Assembly: GCA_039707655.1 (NCBI GenBank)
Contig: CM077665.1
Coordinates: forward strand, 85,375,954-85,439,953
Length of the DNA stretch: 64,000 nt
Source of the DNA: Elymus sibiricus
Lineage: Eukaryota > Streptophyta > Magnoliopsida > Poales > Poaceae
Direction of reading: 5' to 3'
In this document: positions 19,541-30,811 of the stretch, piece after piece
How the letters are laid out: every line of letters starts with the position of its first letter
Numbering within the stretch: the first letter of the stretch is position 1
Translations under genes and position numbers: made by a program
The notes under the pieces: generated by a model
Told to the model about the DNA's origin: nothing
What the model saw: only the letters and a program-made list of their open reading frames with translations
Databases searched by the model: none

Positions 19541-21295
19541 TGTTGGGGAACGTTGCATGGGAAACAAAAAATTTCCTACGCACACGCAAGATCTATCCAT
19601 GGAGATTAACAGCTACGAGAGGGGGAGTGCATCTACATACCCTTGTAGATCGCTAAGCGGGAATCGTTAAGAAACGTGGTTGGTGTAGTCGAACGTCTTC
19701 TCGATCCAATCACGATCCATCCCGCGATCCAATCTTGATCCGTTTTGATCTAGCGCCGAACGGACGGCACCTCCGCGTTCAGCACATGTACATCTCGATG
19801 ACATATCTGCCTCCTTGATCCAGCAAGCGAGGGCGGAGAGGTAGATGAGATCTCCGGCAGCACGACGGCGTGGTGGCGGTGATGGTGGAGCTGATCCGGC
19901 AGGGCTTCTCCAAGCACCACCGAATCAATCTAGAGAAGAAAGCAATCTAGAGGGAGGGAGAGAGGGCTGCGCCGTGGCTGCCCTCCTCCCTTTCTCATAT
20001 ATATAGGGGCAAGGGGAGGGCCCGGCCGCCCTAGGGTTTCCCTAGGGTTGGGCGCGGCAGCCTGGGGGGCTGCCTTGGCCCCCAAGGCAAGGGGGCAGCG
20101 GCCACCACAGGGCCAGCCCTTGCCCTCGGCTGCATGGGCCCTTGGGAGGCGGGGCGCCCAGCCCACCAGGGGCTGGTGCGCCTCCCTCTCAGCCCATGGG
20201 GCCCTCCGGGGCAGGTGGCCCTCCCCGGTGGACCCCCGGAACTCCTTCCGGCACTCCCGATGGAATCCGGCAAACCCAGAAACCATTCCGGTGCCCGAAT
20301 ATCACTTTCCTATATATCAATCTTTACCTCCGGACCATTACAGAACTACTCGTGACGTCCGGGATCTCATCCGGGACTCCGAACAACCTTCGCTCACCAA
20401 CACATACATCTCAACAATACCAAATCGTCATCGAACGTTAAGTGCGCAGACCTTGCGGGTTCGAGAACTATGTAGACATGACCGAGACATTCTCCGGTCA
20501 ATAACCAATAGCGGGACCTGGATGCCCATATTGGCTCCTACATATTCTACGAAGATCTTTATCGGTCGAACCACAATGTCAAGGATTCAATCAATCCCGT
20601 ATATAGTTCCATTTGTCTGTCGGTATGTTACTTGCCCGAGATTCGATCGTCGGTATCTCCATACCTAGTTCAATCTCGTCACCGGCAAGTCTCTTTACTC
20701 GTTCCGTAATACAAGATCCCGTGACTAACACCTTAGTCACATTGCTTGCAAGCATCTTGTGATGCTGTATTATCGAGTGGGACCAGAGATACCTCTCCGT
20801 CATACGGAGTGACAAATCCCAGTCTCTATTCACGCCAACCCAACAGACACCCTCAGAGATACCTGTAGAGCACCTTTATAGTCACCCAGTTACGTTGCGA
20901 CGTTTGATACACACAAGGCACTCCTTCGATGTCCGGGAGTTGCATGATCTCATGGTCGTAGGAACAGATACTTGACATGGATAAAGCAGTAGCAATAAAC
21001 TAACACGATCAGATGCTATGCTTACGGTTGGGTCTTGCCCATCACATCATTCTTCTAATGATGTGATCCCGTTATCAAATGACAACTCATGTCCATGGTC
21101 AGGAAACCTTAACCATCTTTGATCAACGAGCTAGTCTAGTAGAGGCTCACTAGGGACACAATGTTGTCTATGTACCCACACATGTATCTGAGTTTCCAAT
21201 CAATACAATTATAGCATGGATAATAAACAATTATCATGAACAAGGAAATATGATAATAACTATTTTATTATTGCCTCTAGGGCATATTTCCAACA
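19541..21295 (-). repeat. 3' LTR of the nested Copia element
   Basis: 1755 bp. It carries a minus-strand TATA-like TATATATA at 19998-20005. Plus-strand frames inside it (20048-20668 and others) recur in the other LTR and are not genes. Confidence 0.93.
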
Positions 21296-21312
21296 GTCTC
21301 CCACTTGCACTA
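21296..21312 (-). other. Polypurine tract of the nested Copia element
   Basis: On the minus strand, CTAGTGCAAGTGGGAGAC directly abuts the 3' LTR. The same tract precedes the LTR at 593. It primes plus-strand DNA synthesis. Confidence 0.75.
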
Positions 21313-21345
21313 GAGTCAATAATCTAGTTCACATCGCTATGTCAT

Positions 21346-24300
21346 TTACATTGTAATCAATCTAACACCCATAGAGTTCTGGTGCTGATCATGTTTTGCC
21401 CGTGGAAGAGGCTTTGTCAACGGGTCTGCAACATTCAGATCCGTATGTACTTTGCAAATATTTATGTCCTCCTCCTTGATGTAATCGTGGATGAAATTGA
21501 AATGGCGCTTTATGTGTCTGGTCCTTTTGTGAAACCTGGGCTCCTTGGCTAGAGCAATGGCGCCAGTGTTGTCACAGAAGAGGGACATTGGGTTCAGTGC
21601 ACTGGGCACAACTCCAAGATCTGTCATGAACTGCTTCATCTAGACACCTTCTTTCGCTGCTTCCGAAGCAGCTATGTACTCCGCTTCACATGTAGAATCT
21701 GCTACCACGCTTTGCTTGGAATTGCACCGGCTTATCACTCCACCGTTCAGAATAAATACGTATCCGGTTTGAGACTTAGAGTCATCCGGATCTGTGTCAA
21801 AGCTAGCATCGACGTAACCCTTTATGACGAGCTCTTGATCACCTCCATAAACGAGAAACATTTCCTTAGTCCTTTTCAGGTAATTAAGGATATTCTTGAC
21901 CGCTGTCCAGTGCTCCACTCCAGGATCACTTTGAAACCTCCCTGCCATATTTATGGCGAGGCTGACATCTAGTCTAGTGCACAACATCGCATACATAATA
22001 GAGCCTATGGCTGAAGCATAGGGAATGACACTCATCTTTTCTCTATCCTTTGTAGTCGCCAGGCATTGAGTCTTACTCAACTTCACACCTTGTAAGACAG
22101 GCAAGAATCCCTTCTTGGATTGATCCATTTTGAACTTCTTCAAAACCTTACCAAGATATGTGCTTTGTGAAAGTCCTATTAAGCGTCTCGATCTATCTCT
22201 ATAGATCTTGATGCCCAATATGTAAGCAGCTTCTCCGAGGTCTTTCATTGACAAACTCTTATTCAAATATATCTTCACGCTTTCTAAAAGTTCTATATTG
22301 TTTCCAATCAGCAATATGTCATCCACATATAATATTAGAAACGCTATAGAGCTCCCACTCACTTTATTGTAAATACAAGCTTCTCCATAAACTTGTATGA
22401 ACCCAAACGCTTTGATCACCTCATCAAAACGAAGATTCTAACTCCGAGATGCCTGCACCAGTCCATAAATGGATCGTTGGAGCTTGCACACTTTGTCAGC
22501 GTTTTTAGGATCGACAAAACCTTTTGGTTGCATCATATACAACTCTTCCTTAAGGAAACCATTAAGTAATGCTGTTTCTCGTAATAAAAAAATGCAGCTA
22601 TTGCTAACATGATCCTGACGGACTTAAGCATCGCTACGGGAGAGAAAGTCTCATCGTAGTCAACTCCTTGAACTTGTGAAAACCCTTTTGCAACAAGTCG
22701 AGCTTTATAGACGGTGACATTACCGTCCGCGTCCGTCTTTTTCTTAAAGATCCATTTATTCTGTATGGCCTTACGATCATATGGCAAGTCCTCCAAAGTC
22801 GACACTTTGTTCTCATACATGGATCCTATCTCGGATTTCATGGCCTCTAGCCATTTGTTGGAATCCGGGCCCACCATCGCTTCTTCATAGCTCGTAGGTT
22901 CACTGTTATCTAACAACATGACCTCCAAGACAGGATTGCCGTACCACTCAGGGGCGATACGATTCGTTGTCAACCTACGAGGCTCAGTAGTAACTTGATC
23001 TGAAGTTTCATGATCATCATCATTAGCTTCCTCTTCACTTGGTGTAGGTGCTGCAAAAACATCTTTCCGTGTCGCGCTACCATCCAACTGAAGTGACGGT
23101 TCAGTAACCTCATCAAGTTCTACCTTCCTCCCACTCAATTCTTCCGAGAGAAACTTTTTCTCGAGAAAGGACCCGTTCTTAGCAACAAACACTTTGCCCT
23201 CGGATCTGAGATAGAAGGTATACCCAACTGTTTCCTTAGGGTAACCTATTAAGATGCATTTGTCCGCTTTGGGTTCGAGCTTATCAGGTTGATGTCTCTT
23301 CACATAAGCGTCGCAACCCCAAACTTTAAGAAACGACAGCTTAGGTTTCTTGCCAAACCATAATTCATACGGTGTTGTCTCAACGGACTTTGATGGTGCC
23401 CTATTCAAAGTGAATGTGGCTGTCTCTAATGCATAACCCCAAAAAGATAGTGGCAGATCAGTGAGAGACATCATAGATCGCACCATATCCAATAGAGTAC
23501 GATTACGACGCTCGGACACACCATTACGCTGTGGTGTTCCAGGTGGCGTAAGTTGTGAAACAATTCCACACTGTCTCAAATGCATACCAAACTCATAACT
23601 CAGATATTCTCCACCACGATCAGATCGTAGAAATTTTATCTTCTTGTTACGATGATTTTCTACTTCACTCTGAAATTCCTTGAACTTTTCAAATGTTTTA
23701 GACTCGTGCTTCATCAAGTAAATATACCCATACCTACTTAAATCATCAGTGAAGGTAAGAAAGTAACGATATCCACCGCGCGCCTCAACACTCATCGGAC
23801 CGCACATATCAGTATGTATGATTTCCAACAAGTCACTTGCTCGCTCCATTGTACCGGAGAACGGGGTTTTCGTCATCTTACCCAAGAAGCATGGTTCGCA
23901 TGTATCAAGCGATTCAAAATCGAGTGATTCCAAAAGTCCATCGGCATGGAGCTTCTTCATGCGTTTTGCACCAATATGACCTAAGCGGCAGTGCCACAAG
24001 AAAGTGGTACTATCATTATTAACTTTGCATCTTTTGGCATCAATGTTATCAACGTGTGTATCACTACTATCGAGTTTCAACAAGAATAAACCATTCACAT
24101 TGGGTGCATGACCATAAAACATGCTACTCATATAAATAGAACAACCATTATTCTCTGATTTAAATGAATAACCGTCTCGCAATAAACAAGATCCAGATAT
24201 AATGTTCATGCTCAACGCAGGCACCAAATAACAATTATTTAGGTTTACTACTAATCCCTATGGTAATTGAACAGCAAGCGTGCCGACGGCGATCACATCA

Positions 24301-25300
24301 ACCTTGGAACCATTTCCGACGCGCATCGTCACTTCATCCTTACCTAGCCTTCGTTTATTCCGTAGTTCCTGTTTCGAGTTACAAATATGAGCAACCGAAC
24401 CGGTATCAAATACCCATGCACTACTACGAGAGCTAGTGAGGTACACATCAATAACATGTATATCAAATATACCTTTGTTGACGTTGCCAGCCTTCTTATC
24501 AGCCAGGTACTTGGGGGAATTCTGCTTCCAATGGCTAGTCCCCTTGCACTAGAAGCACTCAGTCTCAGCTTGGGTCCAGCCTTGGGTTTCTTCACGGGAG
24601 CGGCAGCTTGCTTGCCACCCTTCTTGGAGTTACCCTTCTTTCCCTTGCCTTTATTGAAACTAGTGGTTTTATTCGCCATCAACACTTGATGCTCCTTTTT
24701 GCTTTCTACCTCCGTGACTTTCAGCATCACGAACAGCTCAGAGACAGACTTTTCCATCCCTTGCATATTATAGTTCATCACGAAGCCTTTGAAGCTAGGT
24801 GACTGGAGAATTCTGCCATTGGCCGTTTCGGGCGGAAGCTGGACTCCCAAATCATTTAAACGGTTGTAGTACCCAGACATTCTGAGCAGGTGTTCACTGA
24901 TAGAACTATTCTCCTCCATCTTGCAAGCGAAGAACTTATCGAACATCTCATACCTCTCGATCCGGGCATTTGCTTGAAATATTAACTTCAACTCCTGGAA
25001 CATCTCATATGCTCCATGGCGTTCAAAACGCTTTTGAAGTCCCGATTCTAAGCCGTACAACATGTCGCACTGAACTATAGAGTAGTCATCAGAACGTGCT
25101 TGCCAGGCATTCACAACGTCCACAGACGACGCTGGAGGGGGCGGCGCACCTAGCGTTGCATCAAGGACATAAGCCTTTTGCGAAGCCGTGAGGATAATCC
25201 TCAGATTACGGACCCATTCTGCATAGTTAGTTCCATCATTTTTCAACTTAGCTTTCTCTAGGAACGCATTAAAATTCAGGGGAGCTACTGCGTGAGCCAT
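21346..25300 (-). pseudogene. Copia gag-pol polyprotein with several breaks
   Basis: Starts at ATG 25298-25300 (MAHAVAPLNFNAFLEKAKLK). In order on the minus strand: gag; zinc knuckle near 24540 (CF-stop-CKGTSHWKQNS, so broken and lacking its last Cys); protease (WVFDTGSVAHIC, about 24410); GAG-pre-integrase; integrase with HTDMCGP and RSDRGGEY (about 23810 and 23620); reverse transcriptase split by a frameshift near 22500, with YVDDILLIGNN near 22330; RNase H ending at 21346. Disruptions are a stop plus frameshift near 24560, a stop near 24258, a frameshift near 22500 and a TAG at about 21640 where relatives usually have Trp. The element is complete in layout but cannot make a full polyprotein. 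Confidence 0.9.
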
Positions 25301-26520
25301 TGATATACAACATAATTTTGCAAAGACAATTTATACTATGTTCATGATAATGAGTTCAATTAATCATATTACTAAAGAACTCCCACTCAAATCAACACCC
25401 CTCAGGTTGTCTAAGTGTAACATGATCCAAATTCACCAACCCAAGTCCGATCATCATGTGAGATGACGTGGTTTCAATGGTGAACTTGATCATATCTACT
25501 ATATGACTCATATTTGACCTTTCGGTCTCCTGTGTTCCGAGGCCATGTCTGTACATGCTAGGCTCGTCAAGTTTAACCCAAGTATTCCGCGTGTGTAAAT
25601 CTGGCTTACACCCGTTGTATGCGAACGTATAGTCTATCACACCTGATCATCACGAGGTGCTTCGAAACGACGAACCTTCGCAACGGTGCATACTCAGGGA
25701 GAACACATTTTTATCTTGAAATTTTAGTGAAGGATCATCTTATAATGCTACCGACGTCCTAAGCAAAATAAGATGCATAAAAAGATAAACATCACATGCA
25801 AATCATAATAAGTGAGATGATATGGCCATTATCATCTTGTGTTTTTGATCTCCATCTCCAAAGCACTGGCATGGCACCATGATCTCCATCATCATGATCT
25901 CCATCATCGTGTCGCCATGTGGTTTTCACGCCAACTATTGCTTCTACAACTATTGCTAACTCGTAGCAATAAAGTAAAACAAAAGAAAGCAAAAATAATT
26001 AAAGACAACCCTATGGCTCCTACCGGTTGTCGTACTCATCGACATGCAAGTCGTGATAATCTATACAAAAACATGATCATCTCATACATCACATATATCA
26101 CATCATGTCATTAGCCATATCTCATCACAACATGCCCCGCTAAAATAAGTTAGACGTCCTCTACTTTGTTGTTGCAAGTTTTACGTGGCTGCTACGGGCA
26201 ACTAGTAAGAACCGTTCTTACCTACGCAAAGCCACAATGGTGATATTCAAGTTGCCTTTTAACCTTCTACAAGGACCGCCTCTATCGAATCCGATTCAAC
26301 TAAAGTGGGAGAGACAGACACCCGCCAGCCATCTTTATGCAACAAGTGCATGTAAGTCGATGGAACCGGTCTCTCGTACGTGGACGAGTAAGGTTGGTCC
26401 GAGCCGCTTCATCCCACAATACTGCCGAATCAAGATAAGGCTAAGGAAGTGAGCAACCTGAACATCAACGCCCACAAACTCTTTTGTGTTCTACTCGTGC
26501 ATGTTATCTACGCATAGACC
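25301..26520 (-). other. Untranslated leader of the nested Copia element
   Basis: About 1.2 kb between primer site and gag start. Long Copia leaders of this kind hold packaging and dimerisation signals, which cannot be pinpointed here. It contains a CATCATGATCTC-type short repeat near 25875-25915. No gene. Confidence 0.7.
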
Positions 26521-26535
26521 TAGCTCATGATGCCA
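26521..26535 (-). other. Primer-binding site (initiator Met tRNA type)
   Basis: On the minus strand, TGGCATCATGAGCTA begins one base after the 5' LTR. It resembles TGGTATCAGAGC, the plant Met-tRNA primer site, with changes. Confidence 0.7.
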
Positions 26536-26536
26536 C

Positions 26537-28306
26537 TGTTGGGGAACGTTGCATGGGAAACAAAAAATTTCCTACGCACACGCAAGATCTATCCATGGAG
26601 ATTAATAGCTACGAGAGGGGAGTGCATCTACATACCCTTGTAGATCGCTAAGCGGGAAGTGTTAAGGAACGCGGTTGGTATAGTCGAACGTCTTCGCGAT
26701 CCAATCACGATCCGTCCCGCGATCCAATCTTGATCCGTTCCGATCTAGCGCCGAACGGACGGCACCTCCGCGTTTAGCACACGTACAACTCGTTGACATC
26801 TCCGCCTCCTTGATCCAGCAAGCGAGGGCGGAGAGATAGATGAGATCTCCCGCAGCACGACGGCGTGGTGGCGGTGGTGGTGGAGCTGATCCGGTAGGGC
26901 TTCGCCGAGCACCACCGAATCAATCTAGAGGAGAAAGCAATCTAAAGGGAGGGAGGGAGGGAGGGCTGCGCCGGGGCTTGGGTGTGGCTGCCCTCCTCCC
27001 TCTCTAATATATATAGGGGCAAGGGGAGGGGCCGGCCGCCCTAGGATTTCCCTAGGGTTGGGCGTGGCGGCCTGGGGGGCTGCCTTGGCCCCAAAGGCAA
27101 GGGGGGCGGCGGCCACCCCACGGCCAGCCCATACCCTCGGCCGCACGGGCCCTTGGGAGGCGGGGCGCCCAGCTCACCAGGGGCTGGTGCGCCTCCCTTT
27201 TATCCCATGGGGCCCTCCGGGGCAGGTGGCCCTCCTCGGTGGACCCCCGGAACTCCTTCCGGCACTCCTGATGGAATCCGGCAAACACCGAAACCATTCC
27301 GGTGCCCGAATATCACTTTTCTATATATCAATCTTTACCTCCGGACTATTCCGGAACTCCTCGTGACGTCCAAGATCTCATCCGGGACTCCGAACAAACT
27401 TCGGTTACCAACACATACATCTCAACAATACCAAATCGTCACCGAACGTTAAGTCTGCAGACCCTGCAGGTTCGAGAACTATGTAGACATGACCGAGATA
27501 CTCTCCGGTCAATAACCAATAGCAGGACCTGGATGCCCATATTGGCTCCTACATATTCTACGAAGATCTTTATCGGTCGAACCACAATGTCAAGGATTCA
27601 ATGAATCCCGTATATAGTTCCCTTTGTCTGTCGGTATGTTACTTGCCCTTGATTCGATTGTCGTCATCTCCATACCTAGTTCAATCTCGTCACCGGCAAG
27701 TCTCTTTACTCGTTCCATAATACAAGATCCCGTGACTAACTCCTTACTCACATTGCTTGCAAGCGTCTTGTGATGCTGTATTATCGAGTGGGCCCAGAGA
27801 TACCTCTCTGTCAAATGGAGTGACAAATCCTAGTCTCGATTCACGCCAACCCAACAGACACCCTCGGAGATACCTATAGAGCACCTTTATAGTCACCCAG
27901 TTACGTTGCGACGTTTGATACACACAAGGCACTCCTTCGGTGTCCGGGAGTTGCATGATCTCATGGTCGTAGGAACAGATACTTGACATGGATAAAGCAG
28001 TAGCAATAAACTAACACGATCAGATGTTATGCTTACGGTTGGGTCTTGTCCATCATATCATTCTTCTAATGATGTGATCCCATTATCAAATGACAACTCA
28101 TGTCCATGGTCAGGAAACCTTAACCATCTTTGATCAACGAGCTAGTCTAGTAGAGGCTCACTAGGGACACAATGTTGTCTATGTACCCACACATGTATCT
28201 GAGTTTCCAATCAATACAATTATAGCATGGATAATAAACAATTACCATGAAGAAGGAAATATGATAATAACTATTTTATTATTACCTCTAGGGCATATTT
28301 TCAACA
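26537..28306 (-). repeat. 5' LTR of the nested Copia element
   Basis: 1770 bp, aligned end to end with 19541-21295. It has a minus-strand TATA-like run at 27007-27014. The last motif is CATATTTTCAACA. Confidence 0.93.
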
Positions 28307-29328
28307 CTCATGCACGAGCCAGAGTACAACGATTTTGTGTCTGCGATCTCCACCCGCACCATCACGGACCAACCGATTGGCCTCGGCGAGCTCTTCTCGC
28401 TGCTACTTGCTGCCGACACGCGCATTGCTGCATAGACCGCCGCCTACTCCGCCAACCTCGCTGCAAAGGGCGGCAGCCGCAACAGCATCGGCCGTTCTGG
28501 GACGGCAATAAAAGTGGCAACGGTGGCTCCCGTGGCTACAACAATAACCACACGGGAGCCCTCTTTTTCGACAACTCAACTAGTGGCTTCGGTGGTCGCA
28601 AATGTGGTGACCGTGGCAGTGACCGGGGTGACCGTGGCGACCAAAACCGAGAGAAGTACCAGGTTTGCAAGGAGTACGGACATGGAGCGTGGCGCTGTAA
28701 AAAAGCATTACGGTCATGGCTACAACAACAATGTACGCAACCCTGCGGGTGGAGGTGGTGGTGGACAGCACTCGGCCAACACCGCCCACTCCTATGGCGT
28801 ATATACCAACCGGTATCTTGACATCGGCGCGACATGTCATGTCACCGGCTAGCTTAAGAAGCTTGTTGTCCGCGACTGGTACACTGGCGCAGAACAAATC
28901 CACACCGCAAGTGGTCAAGGTATGAACATTGCTCATCTTGGTCACTCAGTTTTATCTACCCCTCATGGCTCCTTAGATCTAAACAATATCCTTTATGCTC
29001 CTTAAGGCGACAAGAGTATTCTTTCTGCCTATCAACTTATGATCGATAATCGTGCTTTTCTTGAAGTTTACCCTGAAATTGTTTTTGTTAAGGATCAGGC
29101 CACTCAGAGAATCATTCTTCAAAGCAAGATTAAGGGTGGCTTATTTCCCGTGTCTGCCCCCCAAGAGGTCCCTCAACGACAAGTCCTTGGTGTGGTCAAG
29201 CCATCTACTTCACAGTGACATAAACGTCTAGGGCATCCTGCTTTACCGGTGGTCCAGAAAATTCTTCGCGATTTTTGCCTTCCAGTTTCCCATAAAAAAT
29301 ATCGCGGCTGCGGGTGCTCCACGTGGGC
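28307..29328 (+). pseudogene. Old Copia element, right part: gag end, protease, pre-integrase
   Basis: Directly continues the gag cut at 19540 (after the CTCAT duplication). Landmarks: a degenerate zinc knuckle near 28662-28705 (YQVCKEYGHGAWRCKK, first Cys lost), a degenerate protease (RYLDIGATCHVTG, near 28809, where relatives have LDTGA), then a GAG-pre-integrase block ending in HKRLGHPA near 29218. Stops interrupt the frames at about 28436, 28850, 29003 and 29216. The sequence is cut off at 29328 by the Athila-like LTR, so integrase, RT and RNase H are missing. Confidence 0.75.
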
Positions 29329-30733
29329 TGGTAAGTCTCCGTCATATCTACTTTTCCTAATGCTTTTGCTCTTGTTTTGGACTCTAATTTGCATGATTTG
29401 AATGAAATTAACCCGGACTGACGCTGTTTTTAGCAGAACTACCATGGTGTTGTTTTTGTGCAGAAATAAAAGTTCTCAAAATTGGACGAAACTGTTTGGA
29501 GAATTATTTTACAATAAATAAAAAATACTGGAGCCAAGAACCACCGTAGGGGGTGCCCTGGCTGGGCACGATACACCAGGGCGCACCACTCCCTCCAGGC
29601 GCGCCCTGGTGGGTTGTGGTCACCTCGTGGCCCCCCTGACCCTAATTCCAGCACTATAAATTCCAATTTTTGGAGAAAAATAGGAGAGGAAGTTTTATCG
29701 CGTTTCACGAGACGGAGCCGCCGCCACCTCCTGTTCTTCATCGGGAGGCCAGATCTGGAGTCCATTTGAGGCTCCAGAGAGGGGAATCTTCAGTCTTCGT
29801 CATCACCAGCCCTCCTTCATCGCCAATTCCATGATGCTCCCCACCGGGAGTGAGTAATTCCTTCGTAGGCTCGCTGGTCGGTGAGGAGTTGGATGAGATT
29901 CATCATGTAATCGAGTTAGTTTTGTTAGGGCTTGATCCCTAGTACCCACTATGTTCTGAGATTGATATTGCTATGACTTTGCCATGCTTAATGCTTGTCA
30001 CTAGGGCCCGAGTGCCATGATTTCAGATCTGAACCGTTTATGTTATCACCATTATATCTATGTTCTTGATCCGATCTTGCTAGTCATATGCACCTACTAT
30101 GTGTTATGATCCATAAACCCCGGGCTGACAATAGTCGGATACTTTCCGGTGATGACCGTAGTTTGAGGAGTTCATATATTCACTATGTGTTAATGCTTTG
30201 TTCTGGTTCTCTATTAAAAGGAGGCCTTAATATCCCTTAGTTTCCTTATGGAGCCCGCTGCCACGGGAGGGTAGGACAAAAGATGTCATGCAAGTTCTTT
30301 TCCATAAGCACGTATGACTATTTACGGAATACATGCCTACATTATATTTATGAACTGGAGCTAGTTCTGTGTCGCCCTAGGTTATGACTGTTATATGATG
30401 AATATCATCCAACGAATTCACCGATCCAATGCCTACGAGTTTTTCACATATTGTTGTTGCTAATTTACTATTGCTATTGCTACTGTTCCAACCGCTACAA
30501 AATCATTGCTATCACTGTTACCGTTACTGTTACTACTGCTATCAAAACTATCATATTACTGTGCTACTGATCACTCTGCTGCAGATATTTAATCTCCAGG
30601 TGTGGTTTAGTTAACAACACAACTGCTAATACTTGCAAATATTCTTTGGCCCCCCTTGTGTCGAATCTATAAATTTAGGTTGAATACTCTATCCTCGAAA
30701 ACTGTTGCGACCCCCTATACTTGTGGGTTACCA
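29329..30733 (+). repeat. LTR 1 of the Athila-like element
   Basis: Starts TGGTAAGTCTCCGTCATATC, a mutated TGATACGTCTCCGTCGTATC as at 34003, and ends GTGGGTTACCA (GTGGGTTATCA in LTR 2). About 1405 bp. TATAAAT at 29655-29661 is the likely core promoter. A minus-strand frame at 29439-29765 is not a gene. Confidence 0.85.
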
Positions 30734-30744
30734 AGACCTTTTTC

Positions 30745-30762
30745 TGGCGCCGTTGCCACGGA
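30745..30762 (+). other. Primer-binding site, tRNA-Asp type
   Basis: TGGCGCCGTTGCCACGGA matches 16 of 18 positions of the complement of the plant tRNA-Asp 3' end (TGGCGCCGTTGCCGGGGA). This primer is typical of Athila-lineage elements. Confidence 0.85.
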
Positions 30763-30811
30763 GCATAGCTATATTTGTTGAGTCACTTGGGATTTATATC
30801 AATTTATCACT

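Larger units (their letters stand above)
19541..28306 (-). mobile_element. Complete Angela/BARE1-like Copia retrotransposon, nested
   Basis: A full element of 8766 bp in minus orientation: left-hand (3') LTR 19541-21295, internal region 21296-26536, right-hand (5') LTR 26537-28306. It is flanked by a perfect 5-bp duplication CTCAT (19536-19540 and 28307-28311). LTR ends are TGTTGG...CCAACA or a one-base variant. LTR sequence and length (about 1.75 kb) fit the Angela/BARE1/WIS group. By hand, the first 390 bp of the two LTRs differ at roughly 20-25 sites, which suggests an insertion a few million years old under usual grass rates. It splits an older Copia element. Confidence 0.93.

Noticed and set aside
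20048..20668. 206-codon frame in the Copia LTR
   Set aside because: The corresponding part of the other LTR has shifted, unequal frames, so it is not a conserved protein.
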